The notes under the pieces are model-generated. The model had not been told where the DNA came from and made no database searches. It worked only from the letters and a program-made list of their open reading frames with translations. Shown here in pieces: positions 8,555 to 16,570 of a stretch of DNA of 64,000 nt. A program made the position numbers and the translations under genes. Source of the stretch: Algoriphagus limi (GTDB lineage Bacteria; Bacteroidota; Bacteroidia; Cytophagales; Cyclobacteriaceae); assembly GCF_024919275.1 (NCBI RefSeq), contig NZ_JANWGH010000001.1:1248296-1312295 (forward strand), in the 5' to 3' direction. Positions within the stretch are counted from its first letter, which is position 1. Each line of letters starts with the position of its first letter.

Positions 8555-9622
8555 TCAACCAAAATCAAGACTTAGAGTTCCTCCTTTGTGGAAAGCCTTC
8601 AAATTGAATTCTGGCAATGATTTAGTCGCGAAGTACCTTTTTCGAGCTTGATTAAAAAGCTGTCGAATACTTTCTGCAATAGGCCCCTCTCCTTTCATTC
8701 GTCGACCAAATTGACTGTCATACACAGTTCCCCCATGTAATTCAGCAATTTGATTCATTACTTTTTGAAATCGATCAGGATAATTTTTTTGAAGCCAATC
8801 AGAAAAAATTTGCTCAAGCTGACCATTTAATCTGACAACTGTATAGCCTGCTCCTAATGCACCTGCATCTGAAGCTGATTTAAGAATTTTAGGGATTTCA
8901 TGATGATTCAATCCAGGGATAATCGGAGCATTCATCACAGCAACTGGAATATTTGCAATTGCCAATGCCTCTAAAGTTGCCAGTCTCTTTTTTGCACTAG
9001 CTGTTCTTGGTTCCATTTTCCTTCGAAGACCTTCATCCAAAGTTGTAATTGAAATATAAACCTGCACCAAGCCATCAGATGCCAAATCCTCCAATAAATC
9101 CAAATCCCTTAAAATCAAACTATTCTTGGTAATCAAACCGACTGGATGTCGATATCGGACAAATACTTTCAGCAATTCCCTAGTTATCCCCATTTCCTTT
9201 TCCAATGGCTGATAGCAGTCTGTATTTCCAGATAATGAAATCGGTGTGACTTTCCAGGATTTACTGAGAAGTTTCCTTTCTAAAAGTTGAGGAGCATTTG
9301 GCTTTGCCATCAATTTTGTTTCAAAATCCAATCCTGCTGTATAGCCATAGTATTCGTGGGAGTTACGAGCATAGCAATAAATACATCCATGTTCACAGCC
9401 TTGATAGGGATTTAAAGAGAAGCTTAATCCCAAATCTGGGCTTTTAATAGGATTGACAATTGATTTTGGATGCTCAATCCGAACTTCAGTTTTTATCTGA
9501 GAATAGAGAGGCTCATCCAATCCTTCCTGATGCTCAGTCACAATTTGCTGAGCCAAAAAGCGATTTCCAGACTGAACTTGAGCTCCTCTTCCTTTGAAAT
9601 AATCTTTATTGTTGTCAACCAT
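8555..9622 (-). CDS. PA0069 family radical SAM protein
   Basis: A 355-residue radical SAM protein. The 4Fe-4S cysteines are C76, C80 and C83 in GCEHGCIYCYARNSHEY, the pattern shared by PA0069-type proteins and spore photoproduct lyase-like enzymes. Further conserved parts are DFETKLMAKPNAPQLL, PISLSGNTDCYQPLE and the AVMNAPIIPGLN segment. The reaction is not established for this family; a role in nucleic-acid repair has been suggested by distant similarity to photoproduct lyase and is not proven. The N-terminal 60 residues (GRGAQVQSGNRF) are typical of the family, supporting the ATG at 9622. A TTGTCAA-N4-TTGACAA palindrome sits right at its start. Confidence 0.88.
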   Translation of the reverse strand: MVDNNKDYFKGRGAQVQSGNRFLAQQIVTEHQEGLDEPLYSQIKTEVRIEHPKSIVNPIKSPDLGLSFSLNPYQGCEHGCIYCYARNSHEYYGYTAGLDFETKLMAKPNAPQLLERKLLSKSWKVTPISLSGNTDCYQPLEKEMGITRELLKVFVRYRHPVGLITKNSLILRDLDLLEDLASDGLVQVYISITTLDEGLRRKMEPRTASAKKRLATLEALAIANIPVAVMNAPIIPGLNHHEIPKILKSASDAGALGAGYTVVRLNGQLEQIFSDWLQKNYPDRFQKVMNQIAELHGGTVYDSQFGRRMKGEGPIAESIRQLFNQARKRYFATKSLPEFNLKAFHKGGTLSLDFG

Positions 9623-9683
9623 TTTGTCAAAACCTTGACAATCAGTTTACAAAAAGCTGAATAAAATCAAATCACATTGTCAA
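9612..9683. promoter_or_regulatory. candidate operator: TTGTCAA/TTGACAA cluster
   Basis: Four copies of one heptamer lie within 72 bp around the start of the radical SAM gene: TTGTCAA at 9612-9618, 9624-9630 and 9677-9683, and its reverse complement TTGACAA at 9635-9641. The middle two form a perfect 18-bp palindrome TTGTCAA-aacc-TTGACAA (9624-9641) directly upstream of the start codon. Position and symmetry suggest a repressor site. The regulator is unknown. Confidence 0.45.
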
Positions 9684-9712
9684 AAAATGTCGGATCAAAC
9701 GATCAGGGAATT

Positions 9713-10786
9713 TTAAAAAGGGAAAATCAATAGTGAATGTTGGCTTACCGTATTAAAGTCACGCCATACCCGGTTCAATTCTCCTTCTTCTCGTGCAGCT
9801 TCCAAGCCGGCAAAAGGATACATCTTTGAATTCCATTTTCTACAGCTTTGAGTAAGTGATCGACTTACCTTACTGATAGCAGCTAGTTGTGGGCTTGAAA
9901 TCTTACCTTCCTTTTCCAATTCATACCAAGCTTCCTCTACCTGTCGGTAAAAGTTCGATCTTTTTTTATCAATTGATTTTCTGCTTTTCTTTTCCACCTC
10001 TTCAAAATATTCCAAATACTTCTGATCTAATGGCTTCACTTTTTGCCTGTTCCAGAAAATTTCTCGGATAAGATCTTGAAAATGAATTGAAATACCCAGG
10101 ATATTTACAGCCAAAGTCGCTTCAGCAAATTGCAAAAAAGGCATCTTATAGATGACTTCATTCCGAGTCACTTTCTCAGGTGAAATTTCAAACAATCTGT
10201 TTTCAGGGACATTTAAATTTTCGGTTTTAAAAGAATGACTTCCAGTGGCCTTCATTCCCATAAATTTCCAAGCATCTAAAATTTCGACCTCCTCCCTTTT
10301 AAGGATAAATGCTTTTACGATCGGATTCCCAAAGGAATCTAAAATCGGATCTCCACCTTCCCAAATCTCACAATTGGCGGTAAAATGGGTCGCATGAAGT
10401 GCCCCCGAAGCATAGGTCCAATTTCCGGAAACAAGGAAAAAACCATTTTTCTTTTCGGCCCTTCCTCCAACATACCCACTACCGGCAAAACAAACTTTAG
10501 GATCTGAAAAGATCTCTTTTGAAATCCTCGGGTCTAAAAATCCAACAAACCAAGCAGCACCTGCACAAAGAGTTACAGTCCACCCCAAACTCCCATCTAA
10601 AAGTGCCAATTTTTCTTCCACTCTCAAAGCTTCAGGAAGACTCAACTCCAAGCCTCCCAAATCTTTTGAAACAAAAAGCTTAAACCATTTCTGATTATAA
10701 ATCTCTTCCAACCATTCCGGAATTAGCCGTCCTGATTTCTCGGATTTTGAAGCAAAGTCAGAATTAAATATTTCCTTTTTTAGCAT
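9713..10786 (-). CDS. acyl-CoA dehydrogenase-like flavoprotein
   Basis: A 357-residue protein of the acyl-CoA dehydrogenase superfamily. The N-terminal helical domain (SLPEALRVEEKLALLDGSLGWTV) and the beta domain (VCFAGSGYVGGRAEKKNGFF, GNWTYASGALHATHF, and MKATGSHSFKTENLNVP) match the DszC/HpaA-like branch as well as dehydrogenases; the C-terminal flavin domain is short. Whether it is a dehydrogenase or a flavin-dependent monooxygenase cannot be decided. The frame stays open to 10831, but the ATG at 10786 is preferred because the longer version would run through the terminator hairpin of the upstream gene (10800-10838) and add an unrelated hydrophobic stretch. It is read alone, with no flavin reductase or CoA-ligase beside it. 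Confidence 0.72.
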   Translation of the reverse strand: MLKKEIFNSDFASKSEKSGRLIPEWLEEIYNQKWFKLFVSKDLGGLELSLPEALRVEEKLALLDGSLGWTVTLCAGAAWFVGFLDPRISKEIFSDPKVCFAGSGYVGGRAEKKNGFFLVSGNWTYASGALHATHFTANCEIWEGGDPILDSFGNPIVKAFILKREEVEILDAWKFMGMKATGSHSFKTENLNVPENRLFEISPEKVTRNEVIYKMPFLQFAEATLAVNILGISIHFQDLIREIFWNRQKVKPLDQKYLEYFEEVEKKSRKSIDKKRSNFYRQVEEAWYELEKEGKISSPQLAAISKVSRSLTQSCRKWNSKMYPFAGLEAAREEGELNRVWRDFNTVSQHSLLIFPF

Positions 10787-10791
10787 GGATA

Positions 10792-10838
10792 TAAAAATAA
10801 AAATCAGTGGCCTTCGAAACATGAAAACCACTGATTTT
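10792..10838 (-). terminator. terminator after the secreted esterase gene
   Basis: Read on the minus strand, an 11-bp perfect stem (arms 10828-10838 and 10800-10810) with a 17-base loop is followed by a T-rich tract. It lies 24 bp past the stop of the 10863-12152 gene and just before the ATG at 10786 of the next gene. Confidence 0.8.
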
Positions 10839-10862
10839 AAAGCACGAGACTAATAAACCTTA

Positions 10863-12152
10863 TTATTTCTTTTTCTGAGCTGCCAACCACTCCATGATAG
10901 TAACTGGCTTTCCATCCAACATCACTGGCGAACCATCAAAATCAGTTCTAGCCGTATTGGCGTGTGAATAGATCCAAGACCAATGTCCAGGGTAGAGATA
11001 ATCTTCTCCTCCATAAAACCCTGTAATGTCAGTAACATGTTCATAATAGCTAAAAAAGACATTTTTAGCACCAGCTTCTTTCAGTCTATGATACAAAGGA
11101 ACTACTGTGACATCAGGTTGGGTAGTGTTATCATCGGCAGAATGCACAAACCAAATCGGAACATTCTTAATGGATTTCACTTGCTCATCAGAAATGAATT
11201 CATTGCTATACGCAAGTGCACTAATGTATCCCGCGGCAAAATAATCAGGATGCTCTAAAATCAATTTCAATGACATATACCCACCATTGGAACAGCCTCC
11301 CACATAAATCCGCTTAGTGTCTATATCTGGATTTTTTGTGACATAGTCATCAATCAAGGCAAAAAGAGCTTCATGATACACATCTTCCCGATCTCCTCTT
11401 GTGTAAGTTCCATCTTCAGACTGCATCCAAAAAGTAGGAGATTGTGGAACAAGTACATGAGCTCCTCCAAAAAGAACCTGAATATCATCGGATGCATAAT
11501 TTGCTGCACGATTCCCAAGCAAGGCGATAGTTGGATCATTTCCACCTTCGCCTCCACCATGTAGCCAGATGATTAAAGGAGATTTTTCAGATTTGGCTTC
11601 AGGGGTAAAAGTGGCATAAGACAGCGATACCTTATCCTGATAATTGAAGACTGGATCTAAATCAAAATCATCCACGATAGGCATGATTCTACCGGATTCC
11701 TGGTCCCAAACTTGTCGATTTTTAGTATTGACAACAGTCACTTGATAATCAATCCACACATTTGAGGCTCGATTACCTACTCGCATGTATTGAATAGGAG
11801 AACCAATAGGTTGGATAGGACTGACTTCCAAAACAAGTGTCATATGCGAACCATCTTGCTGACGATTTCCATTTTCATCAGAGGGATAGGTATATACCAC
11901 CGATCTCTTACCTGATCGTAATGCTTCAGGAATCTCTCCTTCATTAGAACTTCGATTTACAAACACCTCAAAATCAGATGGTCTTGCATCTGATGGTGCA
12001 TTGGATAAAATTACTTTTTGAACTGCAGGTCCCCAGTCAAATCCTCCTATCACTAGCTTGTATGGGTCTGCGGCTACGGCCTCTATTCCCCCCATTCCAA
12101 ACAAAATAGAGGAAAGGAAAACCAATAGAATGAATTGAATTTTATTTTTCAT
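10863..12152 (-). CDS. secreted PHB-depolymerase/prolyl-oligopeptidase-like esterase
   Basis: A 429-residue exported serine hydrolase. Signal peptide about 1-28 (ending EAVAA). An N-terminal beta-rich domain (30-185; FGGFDWGPAV-like opening, then SHMTLVLEVSP) precedes an alpha/beta-hydrolase domain with the oxyanion-hole segment LIIWLHGGGEGGND, nucleophile S288 in GGCSNGGY, acid within WFVHSADDNTTQP and a likely catalytic His near YPGHWSW. This layout fits the prolyl oligopeptidase/feruloyl esterase-type enzymes that Bacteroidota secrete to release ester groups or small peptides; the substrate is unknown. It is monocistronic, bounded by terminators on both sides (10800-10838 downstream, 12255-12279 upstream). 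Confidence 0.82.
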   Translation of the reverse strand: MKNKIQFILLVFLSSILFGMGGIEAVAADPYKLVIGGFDWGPAVQKVILSNAPSDARPSDFEVFVNRSSNEGEIPEALRSGKRSVVYTYPSDENGNRQQDGSHMTLVLEVSPIQPIGSPIQYMRVGNRASNVWIDYQVTVVNTKNRQVWDQESGRIMPIVDDFDLDPVFNYQDKVSLSYATFTPEAKSEKSPLIIWLHGGGEGGNDPTIALLGNRAANYASDDIQVLFGGAHVLVPQSPTFWMQSEDGTYTRGDREDVYHEALFALIDDYVTKNPDIDTKRIYVGGCSNGGYMSLKLILEHPDYFAAGYISALAYSNEFISDEQVKSIKNVPIWFVHSADDNTTQPDVTVVPLYHRLKEAGAKNVFFSYYEHVTDITGFYGGEDYLYPGHWSWIYSHANTARTDFDGSPVMLDGKPVTIMEWLAAQKKK

Positions 12153-12248
12153 AGGTCAGTTTGAGTTTGAAAGAGGAAGATTACAAAATATTGTATTGAA
12201 TATCAGGGAAATTACGCAAGCGGTGATTTCCTTTTTTCTGAATGAAAA

Positions 12249-12279
12249 CAAAAAAAGCCCATTCTAAAGAGAAGGGCTT
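12249..12279 (-). terminator. terminator after the HIT gene
   Basis: On the minus strand, arms AAGCCC/GGGCTT (12274-12279 with 12255-12260) are extended inward by AGAA/TTCT across one bulged base, with a 4-base loop and a run of seven T residues after it. It lies 25 bp beyond the HIT stop. Confidence 0.8.
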
Positions 12280-12303
12280 CTAAATGAGTTCAGAATTCGA
12301 TAT

Positions 12304-12699
12304 TTACTCAAATCCTTTTCGAATCTTATCAGCGATTTCAGCCAATTCCTCTTGACTGAGTTTTAATTTTGGACGCGTAAAATTAATATCATCCATAGTC
12401 CGAAGCGGAACCAAATGGACATGCACATGAGGCACTTCCAAACCAATTACAGCAACCCCAATTCGAGTACAGGAAATAGTTTGATCCATGACCTTAGCTA
12501 CTTTTTGAGCAAATAGGTGTAATGCAGTAAGGTCCTCCGGATCCAAATTAAAAATATAATCCACTTCTTTTTTTGGAACCACAAGTACATGTCCTTTTAC
12601 CAAGGGCATGATGTCCAAAAACGCAATATTTCGCTCGTCCTCAGCGATAATCTGAGCGGGAATTTCTCGATTGATAATTTTTGTAAAGATGCTTGCCAT
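12304..12699 (-). CDS. HIT family nucleotide-binding protein
   Basis: A 131-residue histidine-triad protein. The catalytic motif HVHVHLVP carries H91, H93 and H95, and the N-terminal part (IFTKIINREIPAQIIAEDE, GHVLVVPKKEV) is that of the Hint/HinT branch, which hydrolyses AMP-linked substrates such as purine phosphoramidates. The length fits the family exactly. It lies 61 bp downstream of greA on the same strand; a terminator between them limits read-through, so it probably has its own promoter. Its own terminator follows the stop. Confidence 0.93.
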   Translation of the reverse strand: MASIFTKIINREIPAQIIAEDERNIAFLDIMPLVKGHVLVVPKKEVDYIFNLDPEDLTALHLFAQKVAKVMDQTISCTRIGVAVIGLEVPHVHVHLVPLRTMDDINFTRPKLKLSQEELAEIADKIRKGFE

Positions 12700-12711
12700 A
12701 ATATCAAAAAT

Positions 12712-12737
12712 AAAAAATCCCGGCGAATACCGGGATT
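12712..12737 (-). terminator. terminator after greA
   Basis: Perfect 8-bp stem AATCCCGG/CCGGGATT (12716-12723 and 12730-12737) with a 6-base loop, followed on the minus strand by a run of T residues. It begins about 23 bp beyond the greA stop and ends just before the HIT start codon. Confidence 0.85.
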
Positions 12738-12760
12738 AATTTTTATAATGAAAATTCTTT

Positions 12761-13234
12761 TTAATAAGTGATTTCCAAAATCTCAAATTGAAGCTTTCCT
12801 GCAGGGGCGTTGATTTCGGCAACTTCGCCGACAGCCTTTCCAACAAGTCCTTTTCCAAAAGGAGACGCCAAAGAAATCTTTCCTGCTTTCAAATCTGCCT
12901 CTTCTTCTGATACAAGGGTATATGTGACAACCATACCATTCTTGACATTCTTGATTTTCACAGTGCTCAAAATTCCGACCTTGGAATGATCCATTTTTGA
13001 ATTATCCAAGACTCGTGCATTTCCGACAACCGCTTCCAATTTGGCAATTTTCAATTCCAAAAGTCCTTGTGCATCTTTCGCCGCATCATATTCTGCATTT
13101 TCGGAAAGGTCACCCTTATCTCTAGCCTCTGCAATTTGACGGGCAATATCGGCTCTACCCTTGGTCTTCAATTCTTGAAGCTCATCCTTCAATTTCTTAA
13201 GCCCCTCTTCTGTGTAATATTGTACTTTTGACAT
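12761..13234 (-). CDS. greA: transcription elongation factor GreA
   Basis: A 157-residue cleavage factor that rescues backtracked RNA polymerase. The N-terminal coiled coil carries the acidic tip in DLSENAEYDAAKDAQ (D42 and E45), which reaches the polymerase active site, and the C-terminal FKBP-like domain ends in SPFGKGLVGKAVGEVAE. Length and both domains are complete and typical. It is a single-gene unit with a terminator on each side. Confidence 0.97.
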   Translation of the reverse strand: MSKVQYYTEEGLKKLKDELQELKTKGRADIARQIAEARDKGDLSENAEYDAAKDAQGLLELKIAKLEAVVGNARVLDNSKMDHSKVGILSTVKIKNVKNGMVVTYTLVSEEEADLKAGKISLASPFGKGLVGKAVGEVAEINAPAGKLQFEILEITY

Positions 13235-13254
13235 AATTGACTCGATTTATACAG

Positions 13255-13304
13255 CACCAAAAAATAAAGTAACGGTCGCCAAATGGAGACCGTTACCTTA
13301 TTTT
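13255..13304 (-). terminator. strong terminator after the hydroxyacid dehydrogenase
   Basis: Arms at 13261-13277 and 13288-13304 pair over 17 positions with a single A/C mismatch, with a 10-base loop. On the minus strand the hairpin is followed by a T-rich tract. It closes the rsmA-mgtE-dehydrogenase unit about 75 bp past its last stop. Confidence 0.88.
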
Positions 13305-13379
13305 CACTTTGCGTTATGTGATCACAAAAATATAAAATCTGACCTCACAAACAAAATCCTCTCGTTTTTGAAAATGTTA

Positions 13380-14321
13380 TCAACGGGACTCTTTCCCAAA
13401 AGCTTTCCTGATTTTTTTCACCAAAACCTGGTTGATTTTCTCATAGGATTCAAAGGTCCAGCCTGCAACATGCGGGGAAAAAACCACATTTTCCCGATTG
13501 GCTAATTTTTCAAATTCTGACTTCTGCTCTGGAGTGAATTTTTGGAATTTTTCATTTTCAAGTACGTCTAAAACCGCCCCTTTAAGAATCCCTTCATCCA
13601 AAGCCTCATTCAAGGTCTTAAAGCTTATTACTTCACCCCGAGCAGTATTGATCAACCAGAAAGGTTTCGCAAAAGATCGAAGTTTTTCAATGGTGAAAAA
13701 ACCACGAGTTTCTTCGGTCAAAGGAACATGAATACTCAACACATCTGCCTCTGCTTTTAGCTTTTCCCAAATAACCTCTTGAATCTTATCTGTTCCAAAA
13801 TCAATCTTATACTTATCGTATGCTAATATTTCAACACCAAATCCGCGAAGACGTTTGGCAAAGGCCTTTCCCATGTTTCCGTAGCCCATGATTCCAACCG
13901 TCTTGCCTTTTAACTCATATCCTCGATTACCTTCTCTATCCCAAATTCCCTTTCGCACTTGAGTATCTCCTTTAATCATATGATTGAAAAGAGCCAAAAG
14001 ACCTCCTAGAGCATGCTCAGCTACTGCATCGCGATTTCCTTCAGCAGCATGGAAGAGTTGGATATTTTTTTCACTTAAATAGTCCAAATCAATTTGATCC
14101 AAACCTGCTCCTGCCCGTGCAATAAATTTCAGAATGGAGGCATGCTCCAATAAGTCACGATCCATGGGAGTCTTGGATCGAATAATTAAGCCTTCAAATT
14201 GATAGATTTCAGTCTTTATTTCTTCCCTAGTGATATCAGGAGCATTGACAACATCATGTCCATCTTTTTCCAAAAGCTCCACGATACTCGGGTGCATTTG
14301 GTCAATTATCAATATTCTCAT
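13380..14321 (-). CDS. D-2-hydroxyacid dehydrogenase, phosphoglycerate dehydrogenase-like
   Basis: A 313-residue NAD-dependent dehydrogenase. The Rossmann motif VGIMGYGNMG is at about 142-151; the catalytic Arg (NTARGEV), Glu (VLDVLENEK) and His (FSPHVAGWT) are all present, as is the substrate loop RAGAGLDQID. The closest role is oxidation of 3-phosphoglycerate in serine synthesis, but there is no C-terminal ACT regulatory domain and no serC nearby, so another 2-hydroxyacid is possible. It starts 3 bp after mgtE ends and is the last gene of the rsmA-mgtE unit. Confidence 0.85.
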   Translation of the reverse strand: MRILIIDQMHPSIVELLEKDGHDVVNAPDITREEIKTEIYQFEGLIIRSKTPMDRDLLEHASILKFIARAGAGLDQIDLDYLSEKNIQLFHAAEGNRDAVAEHALGGLLALFNHMIKGDTQVRKGIWDREGNRGYELKGKTVGIMGYGNMGKAFAKRLRGFGVEILAYDKYKIDFGTDKIQEVIWEKLKAEADVLSIHVPLTEETRGFFTIEKLRSFAKPFWLINTARGEVISFKTLNEALDEGILKGAVLDVLENEKFQKFTPEQKSEFEKLANRENVVFSPHVAGWTFESYEKINQVLVKKIRKAFGKESR

Positions 14322-14324
14322 GGA

Positions 14325-15692
14325 TTACAAATTCAGTAAATACATAGCCACCCCAAAATAAACGGCCAATCCTAAAAGATCGTTGGTGGTGGTGATAAAA
14401 GGTCCAGAAGCTATTGCTGGATTGATCCCAAAGCGATTGAGAACGAGCGGAGTAACAGTCCCCATAAAAGATGCAAGCAGGACAACGCAAAACAGTGCTG
14501 TCCCTACCGTTATTCCAAAAATTGGCTCGAACCCGTAGAGGAAAACCACCACTAGAAATACAAAAAGGGCAAGAAGTAAACCATTGAGCATGGCTACTAA
14601 AGTCCCTTTGACAAAACGCTGCCAAGGAGTATCATCAAAAACCGATTTGGATGCCAAAGACTGAACAATCAAAGAAGAGGCCTGAATACCAACATTTCCT
14701 CCTGTCGCCGCTACCAAAGGAATGAAAGAAGCCAATGCGAGATATTTATTCAATCCATCTTCGAAAAATCCGATGATTTTCGCCCCCATCAAGCCCCCAA
14801 TTACGCCAATCAATAACCAAGGTAAACGGGCTTTGGTAATCATAAAAACAGAATCGGACTCCTCAATATCTCCTGAGATACCGGCCATCGCTTGGATATC
14901 TTCATCCGCTTCTTCCTGCACAACGTCCAAGATATCATCGACTGTAATCCTTCCGACCAACTTGTTTTTTGCATTTACCACTGGAACAGATTCCAAATCA
15001 TATTTACGCATGATAGCCGCGACTTCCTCTTGGTCCATGTAGGTCGGAACAGAAATCACCTCAGGCTCATAGATATCCTCGATTTTGGTGTTTTCACCAG
15101 CCAAAATGATTCTTTTCAAAGAAACCCTTCCCAAAAGCTGCTGACGGTTATTCACCACGTAAATGGAGAAGATTTTCTCAACATTCTCAGCTTGGCGACG
15201 GATTTCATTGATGGTTTGGATCACATTCCAATTCTTATTGGCTCGGATAAATTCCTTAGCCATGATACCACCAGCTGTATCTTCTTCATAGCGGAGAAGG
15301 TCGACAACCTGATCAGACTTGAGCCTATCCTGAAAATTGGAAATAACCTCTTCCCGTTCTCTCTCCCCAAGCAGATTCAACAAATCTGCCGCATCATCGG
15401 AATCCATCAATTCGATCAAGGAGGCGATTTCAGGATTTTCCAACTCCTTCAACACTTTCCCAAGATTCCCTTCATCCAATTCGATGAGGATATCAGCTGC
15501 AACTTGCTTCTCTAATGCACGGAGTACGTAAATCGCCTCATCCAGTGACAATTCATCCAGAATCGCAGCAATATCCGCCTCATTGACTCCATCCAGCGAA
15601 TCCTTGATGAAATCCAAATCCTGATTCTCAATGCCGTGACGCAGGCTCTCAAGATATTCTTTCGAAAGTTCAAATTGCTTAATGATGTCCAC
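14325..15692 (-). CDS. mgtE: magnesium transporter MgtE
   Basis: A 455-residue Mg2+ channel. In order: the superhelical N domain (about 1-130), two CBS domains (about 135-255, including VSVPTYMDQEEVAAIMRKY) that sense cytosolic Mg2+, a connecting helix, and five transmembrane helices containing PLVAATGGNVGIQASSL and GPFITTTNDLLGLAVYFG. Length and order match the family. The start is GTG and overlaps the end of rsmA by 14 bases, so translation is coupled. The pairing of rsmA with mgtE is common in Bacteroidota. Confidence 0.96.
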   Translation of the reverse strand: MDIIKQFELSKEYLESLRHGIENQDLDFIKDSLDGVNEADIAAILDELSLDEAIYVLRALEKQVAADILIELDEGNLGKVLKELENPEIASLIELMDSDDAADLLNLLGEREREEVISNFQDRLKSDQVVDLLRYEEDTAGGIMAKEFIRANKNWNVIQTINEIRRQAENVEKIFSIYVVNNRQQLLGRVSLKRIILAGENTKIEDIYEPEVISVPTYMDQEEVAAIMRKYDLESVPVVNAKNKLVGRITVDDILDVVQEEADEDIQAMAGISGDIEESDSVFMITKARLPWLLIGVIGGLMGAKIIGFFEDGLNKYLALASFIPLVAATGGNVGIQASSLIVQSLASKSVFDDTPWQRFVKGTLVAMLNGLLLALFVFLVVVFLYGFEPIFGITVGTALFCVVLLASFMGTVTPLVLNRFGINPAIASGPFITTTNDLLGLAVYFGVAMYLLNL

Positions 15693-16464
15693 GGGAAGCT
15701 TGGATTTGTTGGGTTAAAAAAACAAAATCAGCCACATCCAATTGCTCAGCTCGCTTGTCAAGCAAGGGATGCGATTTGAATGATTCAGAAAGTTGGAAAG
15801 ATTTTAAGGAATTCCGCAAGGTTTTCCTTCTATTTCCAAAACCTCCTTTGACGACTTTTATAAACAGAGATTCGTCACAATCCAGATTTTTAGTCTGATT
15901 CCTGAGTAATCGAATCACCCCAGATTGAACCTTGGGTGGTGGATTGAAAACTCCTGGCGGAACAGAAAACAGGTATTCAATATCATAGAAAGCCTGAAGC
16001 AATACTGATAGTATTCCGTAATCTTTATTTCCTTTTGGAGAAGCGATTCGCTGAGCCACTTCCTTTTGAAGCATACAAACCACTTCCGTAACCTGATTCC
16101 GATATTCCAAGACCTTGAAGAAAATCTGACTGGAAATGTTGTAGGGAAAATTACCTGCAATGGCAAATGGATCTTTAGACCAATTGCTCAAATCCATTTT
16201 TAGAAAGTCACCTTCTAGGATATGGCCTTCCAGCTGAGGAAAATTCTTTTTTAAGTACGCAATCGATTCGGCATCAATCTCAACCACGTATAGCTCCTGA
16301 GGGTTTTCTAGGAGAAATTGAGTCAATACTCCCATCCCGGGTCCTATTTCAAGCACCCTTTTCGCTTCAAGATGACCTGTAACCGACCGAGCTATTCGCT
16401 GGGCAATGCTCAGATCGGTCAGGAAATGTTGTCCCAGATGTTTTTTGGGTCTGACTTTTTCCAT
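15679..16464 (-). CDS. rsmA: 16S rRNA dimethyladenosine transferase RsmA (KsgA)
   Basis: A 261-residue SAM-dependent methyltransferase that dimethylates two adjacent adenosines in helix 45 of 16S rRNA during late 30S assembly. Motif I is VLEIGPGMGVLTQFLLE, the base-flipping motif IV is GNFPYNISSQI (NFPY), and the C-terminal domain carries FGNRRKTLRNSLK. The N-terminus KKHLGQHFLTD is the family hallmark and fixes the ATG. It heads the unit rsmA-mgtE-dehydrogenase and is divergent from pdxA. Confidence 0.96.
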   Translation of the reverse strand: MEKVRPKKHLGQHFLTDLSIAQRIARSVTGHLEAKRVLEIGPGMGVLTQFLLENPQELYVVEIDAESIAYLKKNFPQLEGHILEGDFLKMDLSNWSKDPFAIAGNFPYNISSQIFFKVLEYRNQVTEVVCMLQKEVAQRIASPKGNKDYGILSVLLQAFYDIEYLFSVPPGVFNPPPKVQSGVIRLLRNQTKNLDCDESLFIKVVKGGFGNRRKTLRNSLKSFQLSESFKSHPLLDKRAEQLDVADFVFLTQQIQASRGHH

Positions 16465-16570
16465 CGAATAGCTCCGGTAAAATTTTATAAATTGCAGCCT
16501 AAAATTAAGACAATATTCCTAAAGGCCTACCTTCGTCTTGTTTTCTGCGGGGCGATTTTTGAATGATCTT

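Noticed and set aside
14892..15515. A 207-residue open frame on the plus strand opposite mgtE
   Set aside because: It lies entirely inside the well-conserved mgtE gene on the other strand, has low-complexity hydrophobic/aromatic composition and no recognisable motif.
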